Shown: positions 37,327 through 50,485, numbered from the stretch's first letter. The stretch: 64,000 bases of DNA from Cladobotryum mycophilum (GCA_036429605.1 JAVFKD010000016.1:4216001-4280000); one strand, 5' to 3'. Notes: generated by a model not told the origin, from the letters alone. Program-made: numbers and translations.

Positions 37327-39415
37327 GATGGGCGTTGGTCTTGGGCTTGGGGATGTTGAAGATTTAATTAGACTTTTCGCTGTGGAGAGTCTTGGGTTAA
37401 ATATGAGATGGAAGGGGGACGGATAGCACGATCTATAGATATTTATACAGTCCCATGACTTCCTTTCTCACGGTACTTCTTGGCCGACACATTATCTGCT
37501 TTGGTCAATGTGCCTTGATTTCGTGTAGAACTTTCCTAGAACGGTCATGTCCAACGAGGGACCTAACCCAAACTTGATGGAAGGATGTTAGTTCAACCAT
37601 TCGCACAGAGTCATCTAGGATTAGGTCCTTATCCAGCCCACTTTTACAACTCCTACAATATATATTCATTTCAATTACAATAGCAGATTTTAGCCTACTT
37701 TTAGACGAAATCTCGTCTTGGTACCCATTGCTTAGGGGACTAAAATCAAGCTCGGGTCCGTGACACTCAAGTCCAGTCCAAGTGCCGGCCTGGTCTTTTG
37801 TTACCTATGAGTATTAGTAACCTGGAGTAGATCTTCTGGTGGAGACAAGGCTTGGTGAAGAGGCTAGACATAGCTGCAACATCCGATTTCCGAGAAACAT
37901 CCTGGAAATACTGAAGCTGTGGGTTGTCTGCGGCAGACAAATCCAAGTTCAGACGCGGATCACTAACAACTTGAGGCTGTGTTAATATCTTGTCTCTTCT
38001 ATGCATGGGGCTATCTCAACTTGAACACCGAATAATGCATCATCTAAGATGGACACATCTGTGCATGAGGCCCTTCACAGTTTAGGCGTCAGTCTCATGG
38101 ATATAGTCAGCAGCTAGAGCACCCAAGCATCTTCACAATCTCCGCTAATTGGGACTGAATTAATCGTCGCCACTTGCATGGACCCTTGATCTGGAATTCC
38201 AGAAATGAATCGCTTCTGGGGCCCCCTTTTTGATACTTTTATGGCCCTTGCGCGATCAAAGCACCTTGATTAAATGACCAACTGCAAACCAACACAAGCT
38301 GTTGGACGAGGAGTCTCGGGAAGGCAATTGTTGTATTTTGGAGCCTTCTCGGGCTCACTTCGCTCAACACAACGAGCTTCAATAGTTGTCCGGATACCAG
38401 TGGACCCCATTCATCCTCGGCGTTGAGATTGTGGCCGACGTTCTGAAGCCATTCCATCTCCATACCTCTTTGAGGAATTTTACGAAGTTCTACTTAGCCG
38501 AGGTGCTATTCATTCACGTTGCAATTATTAAGCTGCTTGTAGATATGCTCGGCCCAATTGACCAGGATGGATTGGTTATAGTGGCGCTGAAACATGGACG
38601 ATCTCCTGGCGAGGCGCGGAACGGAGCGTCGCGCCCGTAGAAGTCTTGCACAGCTCTAGATTCTTGATTGACAGTCTATCGATGCCTGAGCAATTGGCTA
38701 CTGTGTGTCGAACTATCTCATACTGTCCTACCACCATCTCCCTGTTGCTATGATTGGGCCTTGAAAGCGATCCGATCTCTGCAGTGGCTTATTTCAGGGG
38801 GATATGGAACAGCGGTGTTTGCCTGTCGTAGCGGAGCATGACATGATGGAACAATACAGTCTCACCGTCGAAACCAACCATGGAACTGAGCGCCGAACTA
38901 GTAAATGTGCAAGGTACGGTGTAACATAAGCTAAGCCTAACAAATCTCGGTTGTATGGTAGGAGGCTTGAAAAGGGTCTTCATTACTGGAATAGCTTGGG
39001 AGCTTAACGCACGAGAGATTCGCACTGTAGCAAGAACTTCGTTTTGACGTCGAAGCGCCGTACGATGATACGATGCTAGAGAGGGATCGCGATATCACTA
39101 GATCATCATGGCTGAGACATTTAGGCTCGGAAATGCCGTTAGAATGTATTTACTGGTTGAGATTAGCAGAGTTTCTATTTCTATTTCATGTAATAAATAC
39201 ATAAATAAATAAAAATAAAATAAAATAAAATAAACTTATCAACTGCCAGAGAGCCCAGAAAGTATTGTAGAATCGCTGCGGGACTTGGATCTGCCGTCTT
39301 TTCTATATACTTTGGGGACAATTGGCAGTCGAAAGCTTTCAGTTGAACCCCTATACCTAGCACAGGACGGTCGATTCACATCTACTTTTGCCCAAAACAT
39401 CTAATTCGTACAATC
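37327..39415. other. Intergenic, possible gene relic, no supported gene
   Basis: 2.1 kb with only short frames. Minus-strand segments near 37767-38006 and 38789-39025 read like parts of proteins but stops and frame changes prevent any model. A (TAAAA)n-type run lies near 39200-39235. The acyltransferase promoter lies at the right end. Confidence 0.35.
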
Positions 39416-40898
39416 ATGGCATCGAAACCTGGTATAGTCGAGTCTCTCAAGACTACCTTAGGTTGGCAGCCCCCAAGGGTTCCAACCGATACTGTTGTCC
39501 CTCTTCAGCCCTACGACTCCAACCTCTTCCTCCAAGGTCTCATCATTCGTCCCCTATACGCTTTTGATGCTGTTCTCAGCACTGCAAAGCTACGTCGCAC
39601 ATTATGGGCCGTCGTGGAGCTAGAGGGTTGGCAGAGATTTGGTGCCAGATTGCGACGAAGAGTAAGAACCCGAAAAAATCAGCCATCCTCTGTAACTGTT
39701 CAAGGCATCCATTACTAAAGAGGGAACCACCTAGGGTGTTGTCGATCTTGAATATCACATTCCTGCCAAGTTCAGCAGCAGTCGACCGGCAGTGCACTTT
39801 ACGGAGGTTACGTTTGATATGAGCATCAAGGACCATCTGGAAGCACGCCATCTGATGGCACCAGTGGTTGATACAGCAATAAATACATATAACGCACCAT
39901 ATGATGGTCTTCTTCTTGGAGAAGACACCCCAAAGCATGACTATCTAAATAGCGATTTGCCGCTGCTTGGTCTCCATATTATCCTATTCTCAGACGCAAC
40001 GCTGGTTATGCCATATCTTCCTCACTGTCTTACAGATGGGGCGGGGTTCGCAGCTTTGTTTAGTGCTTGGGTCCTCATGCTCCAAGGTAAGGAATGCGAA
40101 ATTCCAACTCCTTTTGCAGTCGAGGTTGACCCCCTTGGCGACGTTGACGAAAGCGCATCCGAGTCGACGGGTGGCTTTCTCTCCGCTGAACAAAGCTCAG
40201 CCCTGAGCTGGACAAGGTATTTGATGGCAAACATGAACCGTGTGCTATTTACAACCAAGGAATTCCGAACCATCGTCATTCCGCCATCACAGATGAAGCG
40301 GCTTCGTGAGAGGGCTACGCAAGATTTGTTGGCGGACCGTAGCGCTGATAATCCGCCAACTAGGCTTACTAACGGTGACATCTTATTTGCTTGGTGGGCA
40401 TGTCTCGCTCTATCGCATCTGCCGAGAAACTCCAAGACGCCAGCAGCAATCCTGACGGCAATATCACTTAGACATTACTTACCTGGAAGTCTCGTTCTCA
40501 ACAACCTATTGGACACTGTCGCCGTCGTTATGGAAACTAGCTTTATTAGGAAAAGGCCACTTGGTCAGGTCGCGAACCAGATCCGCACCCTTATCAAGAG
40601 TTCACAAACACCGGAGCATCTAAAGTCCTATGCGTCGTGGTGGAGGGCATCAAAGATGGGTGTTCCTCAGCCCTTTGGTACTCCTGATTCAACTGTCATT
40701 GGGGTATTGAATGTGGCCATGGCAGACCTCTTCGATCTCGACTTTTCGAGCGCAGCCATCGGGCTTAGATCGAGTCAAGACGATGGCTCTAAACGCATTG
40801 TAAAACCGGTAAACGTACAGATCCGTGTGTTTGGTTGTGATCCTTTGGATATCTCATGGATTGTTGGGAAAGATGGAAACAGTAATCACTGGCTAAGC

Positions 40899-40912
40899 TG
40901 CGCTGCTCAAAA
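40899..40912. repeat. Target-site duplication, left copy (LINE at 40913)
   Basis: TGCGCTGCTCAAAA here matches TGCGCTGCTCGAAA at 46532. The single difference is G to A, the RIP-type change. The duplication places the element inside the acyltransferase coding sequence. Confidence 0.85.
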
Positions 40913-43900
40913 CAACCTCTCTCTTACATCTACAGGACCCTTTATCTTTAGGTCCGAATCTATTACTATTTATACTAACTTTTACTAATAAAAATACTAA
41001 AAGTAATCTAAAAATACTTTTAAGGGCTTTAAGCTATAATAATAATTTTATCTATCTTTTAAAATCTTTTAAATAATTAAAATAAAATAATTAAACTTAT
41101 TATATAACTAAAATAAATAATATTTTTTATTAAAAAATATATTTTAATAGTTTTATAGTTTTAAAAGAAAATTTTATATTTTTTATTATTTTTAAAAAAA
41201 ATTAAAAATTATTTTTTTTATTTTAAAAGTTAAAGTTTTTAAAATTAATTTTAAAAAATTAATTAATAATAATTTTTTTAAAGTTTAAATTAATAAAACT
41301 TTTTAAAAATATTTTATTAAAAAAATAATTAAAAATATTTATAATAAAATTTTTTATATTATTTTTAAAATATTTAATAGTATTTTTAAATTATTTAAAA
41401 ATAAATATTATAAAATAATAATAAAATAAATTATATAAGTAATTTATTAAATTATATTTATATAATTTTAAATTATTAATAATAATAAAATATTTAATTT
41501 TAATATATATAAAAACTATAAAAACTTTAAAAAATTAAATATTTTAATTATTATTATTTAATAATTAAAATTAATTAATAAATAATTAATAATAAATAAA
41601 AAAATCTTAAAAAGATTTTTTTATTAATTAAAATATTTTATATTTTTAAAAAAAACCTAAAAATATTAATATTTAAATAAAAATAATAATATAAAAAAAT
41701 AAAAATAGTTTATTTTTTAAACCTAAGACTAAAACTAAATTTATAATTTTATTAATTTTAAATAAAAAAAATAAAAAAAAATTCTTTTTTTTAATTAAAA
41801 AAAATAAAAAGATTTTTTTATATTTTTTTGAAAATTATATATAATAAAAAATATTTATATTTAAAATCTAATTAATTCTAATTTAAAAGATTAAAAATAA
41901 ATTAATTTATTTTATTTAGGTTATAAAAATAAATTTTATTATTATATTAATAAATAAAAATATAATTAAATTTATTTTTAAAATAAAATAAAAATTATAA
42001 AAATAAAAAATAAATCTAAAACTAATTAAAATTTAATATTTATTTATAATTAAAAGTATTTTAATTATTATTTTTTTATTTATAAATAATTATTCTTTTA
42101 ATAATCTTATTATAAAAAAAATTAAAACTATAATTAAAATAAAATATTTTTTTATTATATATTTATTAAATAATAAAATTTAATAGGATTTAAAACTTAA
42201 ATTATTTTTTTTTATTTAAATTTATTATTAAAAATAATTAAAAACTTTTTAAATATTTTATGTTAATAAAATTATTAATAAAGTAAATTAAAATTTAATA
42301 ATATAATTAATATTAAAATTTTTATAATATAAAAAAATATAAATATATTTAATACTATAATAAATATAATTAAATACTAATTAAATAAAATGAATATTAA
42401 AATTATAATAAGTATAAAAAGTATATTAATTATTTAAGCTTTTATATTTTAATATTTTTTATTTATTTAATTAAATTTAAAATAATTAATTAAATAATTT
42501 AATACTTTATAAAAAAATAAAAAAGTTTTATTAAAAAACTTAAAATTAAAAAGTTTATAAAAGCTTATCTTAAATAACTTAAATAATTAAATATTATAAA
42601 CCTAATTTTAAAAACTTTTTTTTATTTTTTTAAAAAACTCTTAGACTAATTTTATTTTATAAAATATAAAATTTAAAAATAATATACTTTTAATAAAGTC
42701 TATAATAATAATCTTAAATATTTTAAACTAATATAAAAAAATTAAACTAAATTAAAATATTACTCTTATACTTAAATAAATTAATAAATATAATATTATA
42801 TTAATATAAAAACCTTAAATTAACCTTAAAAATAATTACTTTTAAACTAAAATATATCTTAAATATAATTTTTTTTAATTATTAATTAAATGAAATATAA
42901 ATTAAAAATCCTATTTTATTATAAAAAAAACTATTTATTTTATAATTACTTAACCTTAAAAACTCTTATTTAAATATTTTATTAATAAAATATTATAAAT
43001 TTATAATAATTAATATATATAAAATAAAAAATAATAAAAATATCTTATAATTCTTTAATACTTAAATATTACTAACTAATATTTTAATTATAAAAGACCT
43101 TAATATTATATACTAAATATAATAATTAGATAAAAACTAAAATAAAATTAATAAACTATTAAATAAATAAATAAAAAAGTTTTTTTAAACTATAAATTAT
43201 TAATTAATTTATATAAAAATATAATAATATAATTAATTAAATTTTAATAAACTTTTTAATAAAAAATAAAATAAATAAAAAATTAAATACTCACTTTAAC
43301 TATTATATTATTACTATACTTATAAATATAACCCCTAAAACTAGTCTTTTAAATAAACTTATTATTAACCTAAAAAAATTTTTTTTATTTAATTAATTTA
43401 ATAATATATTAAATAACCTAATCCTATTAATATAAATAACTCTAGAATTAATATAATAGCTTAAAAACTTATCTTTATATTATAGTTTATAGTTAAAAAA
43501 ATAAATAAAAAAAATTAATAAATACCTAGCCCTATAGTAAACTAAAAAATATAAAGTTAAATATAAAGATTTTATATATACTAAAGACCTTCTAGAACTT
43601 TATAAAAAAGCTTATATAAAAATACAAAAAAACAATTAAAAAAGCTAAAACTAATTACTAAAATAAAATTTTAGTAAATATTATCTAAAACAAAAATATT
43701 TTCTAAATCACTAAATAATAAAAAAAAGATTATTATTTTAACCTTTAGCTTTAATAGATAAAATAATTAATTATATATTAGTACTAAAAAAAACTATTTT
43801 CTTAGCCTAAAAATTACTTAACTATTAAAAAAATAAAAAATAATATACTTAATTTATAAAACTAAAATATTATATTTTTTATTATAATACTAAAATCTAT

Positions 43901-46531
43901 TTCTTTTAACCTTAATAAAATTAAAAAAAATAATTATAAAAGCTAATAATATAACCTTAAGTATAGATAGTCTATTAAGTAATATACTATTTATAATATA
44001 ATTATATATTAATAAATAAATTATACTATTATATAACTAATACTTAAAAACTAAATATTATTTTAGTATTTAAAAAAAAGAATTTTTTATTTTTAAACCT
44101 AATAAAAAAACTATATTAACTATAAATCTTTTAGACCTATTTTCTTTTTATTATACCTAAATAAAAGCTTAAAAAGACTATAAGCCAAAAGAATTATAAG
44201 ACTAGCCCTATTTTACTAGATAATCCTAAATACTTACTTTAATATATTACTTTAATATTTAGTAATTAATTTAATTATATATTTAACCTATAGACTAAAA
44301 AAAGCCTTAAATTAAAAAAAATAAATAACCTTAGTGATATTTAATATCTTAAAAGCCTTTAATATTATCCTAAAAAATAAAATAATCTTATGCCTTAAAA
44401 AATAAAAATAATTAATTAAAATAATTAAATATATTAAATTCTTTTTAATTAATCATAAAACTATAGTAAAAGCTAAAGATAGAATAAAACTTAAGACTAT
44501 CTTTTTAGTATACAGGGCTCTATAAGGCTTTCTTTTATTATTAATTATTTTTATATTATATATATATATATATATATATTTAAAATAAAATATAATATAA
44601 AAAAACTAAAATATATAAACAATACAATAATCTTAATTATTGACTAAAACATTAAAGAGGCTTTATATAAAGTAATTAAAGAGATAAATATGATTATTTA
44701 CTAAAGTATTAATAATATAATAGTATTTAAAGAAAAGAAAATTAATTTTATTTATTTTAGTAAATTATAAAATAAAGATAATCTAAAAAACTTATTATAA
44801 GTCTAGGGCTAGAATATCTTAGTTAAAAAAGAAATTAAATAATTAAAAATAATCCTAGATAATAAACTTTTTTAGAAATAATATATTAAAATATAAATAT
44901 TTAAAGTTTTAAAAATAATTAACTTTTTTAAAAGCCTTAATAAACCTAAAAAGATTTCCTTTTTAATAGTATTATTATTATAGTCAAATGATATATATTA
45001 TTAATAACTTTTTATAGGATTAAAGCTTAGTAATTAGACTATATTAAAAAAAACCTAAATAGTAAGATTATTAGAATAGGAGTTAAATATTTAGTAAAAA
45101 GAATTAATAAAATAATAAAAACAATAACTAAAGTAATTATCCTAGTTTATAAAACTACCCTAATCCTAATTTTATATTATATATTAAGCCTTACTTTTAC
45201 TATAGTATTATTTAAATAAATAAAACTATAAAATATAATTAAAATTATAAAATTTAAAAAAAACTATTCTTTAATATTTTTATTTATTAAACTAAACTTT
45301 TTCTTAAAAAAGAAAATTAAAAGATTAAATCTAATTAAAAAAAAACTTATAAGATTTTAAAAAATAATTATATTAATTTTATATATTTATTAATTTTCCT
45401 TAATATACTTAAATATAAAAAATATTAATTAAATAATTAATCTTTTATTACTAAATAAAAAAAAACTATATAAACTTACTTAAAATTTATAAATACTTTT
45501 TTTTAATAGTAATTATATATTTTAATAGCTTAATATTAAAAAATAAAATAAATTAAGATTATATTCTTTTTATACAATTAAAATATACTTAAATTTAAAA
45601 GTATTAATTAATATAAAAATATTTAATATAAAAATATTTAATATAAAAATATTTAATATAAAAATATTTAATATAAAAATATTTAATACTTTTAAAATTA
45701 TTAAAATAATTAAAATAAAAATACTTAATAACTTTAAAATAATAAAAAAATATATCTTTTTAAATAATTTATTAATAATTAATAGTTATATAAGCCTAGT
45801 TTTATTTATATTTTTTTCTTTAAATATATTTTTAAAAATATTCTTTAAATTATTAATAAAATTATCTTATAAAAACTAATAGTTTTTTAAGCCTTTAATT
45901 ATTTAAAAATCCCCGAAAATAAACTTATAGATTTTATAATTAAAAAAAAATCTAAAAAAACCTTTTAAACTATTTTTTAATTTTTATTAATATTAAAAAA
46001 TAAATAAAATTAAATACTAGACTTATATATAAAAACTATTAATATAAGAATAGTCTATATAATTATTATAAATAAAAACTTTTCTTTTATATAAAACCTA
46101 AACTTTTACTTTTTAAAAGTATTTTTTATAAATTATTAATAAAACACTTAAAATACAAAAACTTCTAAAAGTACTATAATTATTTTAATTATAATATAAT
46201 TAAAATATATTAATATAATACTTTTTTAAACCTTAGCTATTTTATAAAATACTAAAATAATAAAAACTAGCTTTTAAAACCTTTAAAAAATATACTAATT
46301 TTAAAATACTTATTAAACCCTAAAAAAACTTTAAAATTTATAATATTTATTAAAACTACTTAACTCTATAAATAAAAAAATAATAACTAAAAAAATATAT
46401 AACTAGAAAATAATCTTTTTTTTATAACTAGTATTATACCTAAGTATAATAAGAACTAGTACCGGCTATTATAACATTCCACTTGGAATCCATATATAAT
46501 GTAAATAGGATAAATAAATAAAATAAATAAA
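40913..46531 (+). mobile_element. RIPped LINE-type retrotransposon inserted in the acyltransferase
   Basis: Nearly pure A/T over 5.5 kb, with the first 60 or so and last 70 or so bases less affected. Reverse transcriptase can still be traced on the plus strand. Near 44510-44560 a PQGSPLSPILF-like stretch survives in mutated form. Near 44610-44700 a YxDDT-like box is followed by a helix resembling NIKEALYKVIKEIN. The 3' end is a (TAAA)n tail near 46509-46531, typical of LINEs. A 14-base target-site duplication flanks it. The direction is the same as the host gene. The surviving bases differ from the LINE pair at 50.9-62.6 kb, so it is a separate family. It cannot encode protein now. Confidence 0.8.
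45605..45690. repeat. 15-bp tandem repeat inside the RIPped LINE
   Basis: About five copies of AATATAAAAATATTT follow each other exactly. It could be an original minisatellite in the element's 3' region, later RIPped, or a slippage product after RIP. Confidence 0.7.
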
Positions 46532-46545
46532 TGCGCTGCTCGAAA
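46532..46545. repeat. Target-site duplication, right copy
   Basis: TGCGCTGCTCGAAA follows the (TAAA)n tail directly and restarts the acyltransferase frame. Confidence 0.85.
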
Positions 46546-46911
46546 GGGGCAATGGCCGCAGATTGAAGCTCGTTTAGCAAGAGAACAAGTTCAAGCTGAT
46601 GCAGAAACGGGACCAGCCGACATGAGAGACGACGATGCTACAATCCGTTCCCGCTTATAGAAGAAATAGAAACATGATGCATGTTTATAAAAAAGAAATG
46701 TCTAGCTCTCTGCATGCTGCTTTTATAGTAAACACAAGCTATCTTCTCTTCTGCGCAGATAAACCTTTGCTGCCGTACAAGGAAAGTTGCGCACAGCATG
46801 ATCCACCCTATGTAGTTCCCACAACGTTTGTCCAAGCATAAGAACCTAATTGTCCAACTCATTTGGGATGCGTTGCGCAAGTTCATCTAGCTGCTGTCGG
46901 TAGCGTTCATT

Positions 46912-47499
46912 TCAAACCTCATTGGTACTATGTTCATGCTTGATATCACTGACCAAAAACTGTATGTCAACCTCCTTTGATGTCCGATGAAAGATCTGCC
47001 CCCAGTTATTGCGAGCTGTCTTGAGGTTCTCGAGAGGACCACTTTGAGCCATGGCGATAGTGGTGTCAAACCATGGCGCGACAAGGACGAGAGTACGTAG
47101 TGAGGTGCAAGAGGTCCGTACAAACTCCAGTGTATATGCAAATTCGATCCAGTCTCTAGGATCCAAGACAATGTGTTGAATCAGAGTCATAATATTAAAA
47201 TAATTAGCAACCGCTTTCATCAGGCCCCGCTTGAAACTAATATCGCGAAAGAAGAACAAGTGGCAGCTGAAGTTGATCCGTCCAAAGCCTGTGAGATAAA
47301 TATGTGACCGACTGGTCCGCACCACACCCTGGGATTCAAAGCAGACTCGGCTGATGACCTCTCCCTGGAATTCTCCATCGAGCTTGATACGGTCGATTGG
47401 TCGCCTAAACTGAGTAAATGGCCAGTCTTGATCAAGGAGGGCGAGTCGCCAGATTTCCTGACGTATCTCGAATGGCAATAGTGGGAATAATGTGAACAT
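46912..47499 (-). CDS. 2EXR-domain protein
   Basis: A single exon encodes 195 residues. It opens with MFTLFPLLPFEIRQEIWRLAL, the signature of the fungal 2EXR family, an F-box-like N-terminal motif in proteins of unknown function that are expanded in Sordariomycetes and Leotiomycetes. The rest is typical in length and includes VVRTSRSHIYLTGFGRINF. No membrane segment or signal peptide is seen. It lies between two damaged genes and has no sign of damage itself. A role in protein turnover is sometimes guessed for F-box-like proteins but is not shown. Confidence 0.8.
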   Translation of the reverse strand: MFTLFPLLPFEIRQEIWRLALLDQDWPFTQFRRPIDRIKLDGEFQGEVISRVCFESQGVVRTSRSHIYLTGFGRINFSCHLFFFRDISFKRGLMKAVANYFNIMTLIQHIVLDPRDWIEFAYTLEFVRTSCTSLRTLVLVAPWFDTTIAMAQSGPLENLKTARNNWGQIFHRTSKEVDIQFLVSDIKHEHSTNEV

Positions 47500-47692
47500 A
47501 TTGATATCTATGCGTTCTTAGAGAGAGGAGAGGCAAGATGGGTGAGGTGAGGGGTTATAAAGGAACAAAGAAGATGAGACAAAGGCGTTAGTCTGTACTC
47601 GGCACTTTTGTTCTGCTGATCCTATCAAACGTCGACATGGACCAACCAAACACAATACGTAGGAAGTAGAGATCATGGAGATAACGAATAGT

Positions 47693-49453
47693 TTACACTA
47701 AGATAGAGTGAGACGTATGTACTTGAATAGCTTCAATGTTGAAAGCTATGGAAGCGTTGTATCTTATTGTGGGCAACATTCCAACGAAGCTACTTTTTTC
47801 TCTCTTCTGAATATGTACAGGCCACTGATGTGGTACAATAGTGACCCTGGCTTTCCAGTGCCACGGCTTGTTCTCATCAACAAGACGGATGTCGTAATCA
47901 CGCATGATGGTCGCAGTCAACTTTGACAGCTGGATTCTAGCCATGTTCTGACCTGGACATGAGCTATATCCTGCACTGAACTGCAAATTGGGTTAGGCCA
48001 TATTCTCACGCCTTGGAATTGAGGAGTTGAAGCTTACCGATATCAAATATCGTTCTCTGGTAGCAATATCCTCCGTAAACCACCTTTCTGGATTATACTG
48101 GCCTGCATCTGGCCCCCAGAGCTCCTTCGAGTGATGGATAACCCAAGGATGCAGTGACAGAACTGTTCCTGGCGGGAATGTACAGCTTCCAATGGTCACA
48201 CCGTCTTTCCCTGCAACTCGAGGCAGGCTGCTTGCAAATGGTGTGAATACTCGAAGTGACTCCTTGATGCATGCCTGCAAATATGGAAGCTTTGTTGCGT
48301 CGGAAAAGGATACAACAGAGGTCCGACAGTGCCCCCTGACTGCGCACGGTCGAGCTCCTCTTGTATTCGCTGATATGCAGTTGGATTTGTGACGAGGTGG
48401 TAAATGATGGCCTGCATGGCACTGGCCACTGTATCCGAGCCGGCACCCAAAGCAAGCACGGCGTTTCCCTGGATGCTTCGGATGCTAAGACTGTCGTTGT
48501 CCTTTTCGTGTGCCTTGAGCCAGTAAGAGACGATATCAGCACGGGCATCTACATTCGCCTGACGGTCGGCGAGTGCATTGACTGCTGTGTCATAAAGATG
48601 GCCCATTGGCAGAATGCCTAAAGCTGTTACGAAAGGGTTGGCCAGCATAACATGAAACCAGTAAATGTATCCGGCTATGGCAATGTACCGATTGATCATC
48701 TCGATAGTCGCGATGGAGCCACCGACATCTTTACCCAGTTCTAGGAAGCCGAAATCCTTGGAGAAGAGCAATTCACCAGCCATGTCATAGCTGGTGTAGA
48801 TGAAAAGTTCGTCCAAGTGTGTTGGTTTCTGCTTGTCAGCAGACTGATCCATCAGTGCTTTCAGCATTTGCGTGAGGCGGTCAAGTCCGTCTTCCAGGCG
48901 AAGCAAGTTTGTCATGGAATAACCTGCGGATAGATGCCTGCGCAGCAGCCTATGGGCTGTAGGATCCAGTGTTGAAGCTCGATTCTGGAATCTAAAGTCC
49001 GGCATGGTTAATCCTCTGTACCATGGTCCCTTGGTCTCTTGTCAGCTGACCTTTGTTGGGTGTAAAAGGCGAGACTGCAGCCTACCTTGCTTAGTGGAGC
49101 TAGCAAGATCTGTTTGATAGCTTCTGGGTGACTTACACTGACCTCGGTAGGAGAGATTCGAACAAAATGACCTGGGATGCCTATTTGAGTGCGGGGTCAT
49201 CTCACGAAATGGCGGGGAATGCTTCCTTACCGTGCTTCTCGTGCAGTTGGATAAGTCGTAAGTTGAAGTCACCACAGACAATCCGATGAATCTGCCATAA
49301 TTGAGAAAAGGATGCCAGAAATGGCCCTGGGATGTTACTCAAGGCATTCAGGTGGCGTTGATGAAGGAATAGAGCAATGAGGCAGATACTCAGAAGGGCC
49401 ACTGCTCCTAACAGGCTGGCAGCAATGTCTAGAAGCGACTGCATCATCAGCAA
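47693..49453 (-). pseudogene. Cytochrome P450 (second copy), one-base frameshift
   Basis: Exons 49453-49231, 49180-49086, 49029-48038 and 47980-47693 would give about 532 residues. One N-terminal membrane helix precedes the hinge LSNIPGPFLASFS. The I-helix is LALGAGSDTVAS, ExxR is KESLR, the PERF-type motif is NPERWF, and the heme loop is FSAGYSSCPGQN with the thiolate cysteine. Between the helix ending EELDRAQSGG and the stretch LPYLQACIKESLR the frame changes at a run of four A (48304-48307; T4 on the coding strand). One more base would repair it. Either a young pseudogene or an assembly error. It lies beside the interrupted acyltransferase and the terpene synthase remnant, which fits a secondary-metabolite cluster. 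Confidence 0.8.
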
Positions 49454-50485
49454 ATTCCGTCAGATACCAGTAGAAGGGCAACAGTCTTTCAATAGAGGGC
49501 AGTGGCAAGTTGGTGTGAGACGGTCCCTCTCTGGCACTCGGTATATCCTATCTGTATTGAAGGAGCTGACTGACCCTTTGCTTCATGGAAGTAGTAATTA
49601 GCAAGGCTTTGGTGGGTAGTGAAGAAATCGGTGGTACAAGCACGCATAACCGAGGTTTAGGAGACAAACGACCGAAATGTGACCCTGGAGGATCTGCTAT
49701 TCTGCGATATCGTGTATCTGAGTCAATAATGGATGATATAATCTACAAGCGAGTGTGCCACATAAGCAAGTGTACTACCCTTTACGATTACATTTACCTC
49801 TATTATAAGATATTAAATTCCTTAATAATCTTAAATAATATTATTTTTATATAAAAATAAAATTATTATAGTTTTTAAAACTCTTAGAAAAAGAAAGTTT
49901 AAATTTAAGTCTTAGTATAATAATAAAATTTTATAATATTAATTATAAAATTTTAAATTATTATCATATTAAATAGCTTTTATAATATTATAATAGTAAA
50001 AAAAGCACAATAACAAAAGAGAAGACAGTGGTCTAAAAGCTTCCGCTAGTCTAGGGTAACTATATTAAAGCTGTAGCTATAGACAAAGCATTATTCGATA
50101 TTAGAATAATTAACACGACTTAGATTAATTATTATTAGTAATTAGTTTGATCTAAAAGTAAAGAATAATAATAGATTTACATTTGATTAGTTACTTTGAA
50201 TAAAGGAAACAATAAAAACTAGCGTATAAACACTGTAATCTAAGAATAGGAATAAGATCGATGAAGTTAAACGAACACAGGTAAAGAATTGATTATTAAT
50301 GCTATCATATAAAGGCACAAACGATCTTCTTTTATCCTTCAAGCCGTCCTGGTACTTGTTTTTCTGGTATCCCAAATTGGAAGATAAGCTTCCCTACGCT
50401 GAAGTACATCTAGCTTCATCATGGTAGGTTTATCCTAGTAGGAATAAATTTAAAGGTAGGGGTACTGTAGATGTAAGAGAGAAGC
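49454..50485. other. Intergenic with a RIPped patch
   Basis: About 1 kb that contains the P450 promoter and then an A/T-converted patch at about 49805-50005, the edge of some destroyed repeat too short to identify. The following 450 bases are moderately A/T rich and carry no gene. Confidence 0.5.

Larger units (their letters stand above)
39416..46660 (+). pseudogene. BAHD/transferase-family acyltransferase, interrupted by a LINE
   Basis: Exon 1 (39416-39661) and exon 2 (from 39735) are joined by a 73-base intron. The protein has the HxxxD acyl-transfer motif as PHCLTDGAG and a C-terminal region reading LDISWIVGKDGNSNHWL. These are features of the fungal transferase family that uses acyl-CoA to acylate secondary metabolites. 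At codon AAC/TGG/CTA/AGC the coding sequence reaches TGCGCTGCTC (40899), then enters a 5.6-kb A/T-rich LINE. The same TGCGCTGCTC recurs at 46532, after which the original frame continues for 42 codons to TAG at 46658. As it stands, translation ends in the element at 40988. It lost its natural C-terminus by insertion; everything before looks intact. Confidence 0.85.

Noticed and set aside
40980..46450. A/T block as mitochondrial DNA insertion or centromere
   Set aside because: Recognisable reverse transcriptase relics, a LINE tail and a target-site duplication explain it as one RIPped LINE.
48192..48621. Plus-strand frames opposite the second P450
   Set aside because: They are shadows of the P450 coding strand, which carries all P450 motifs.
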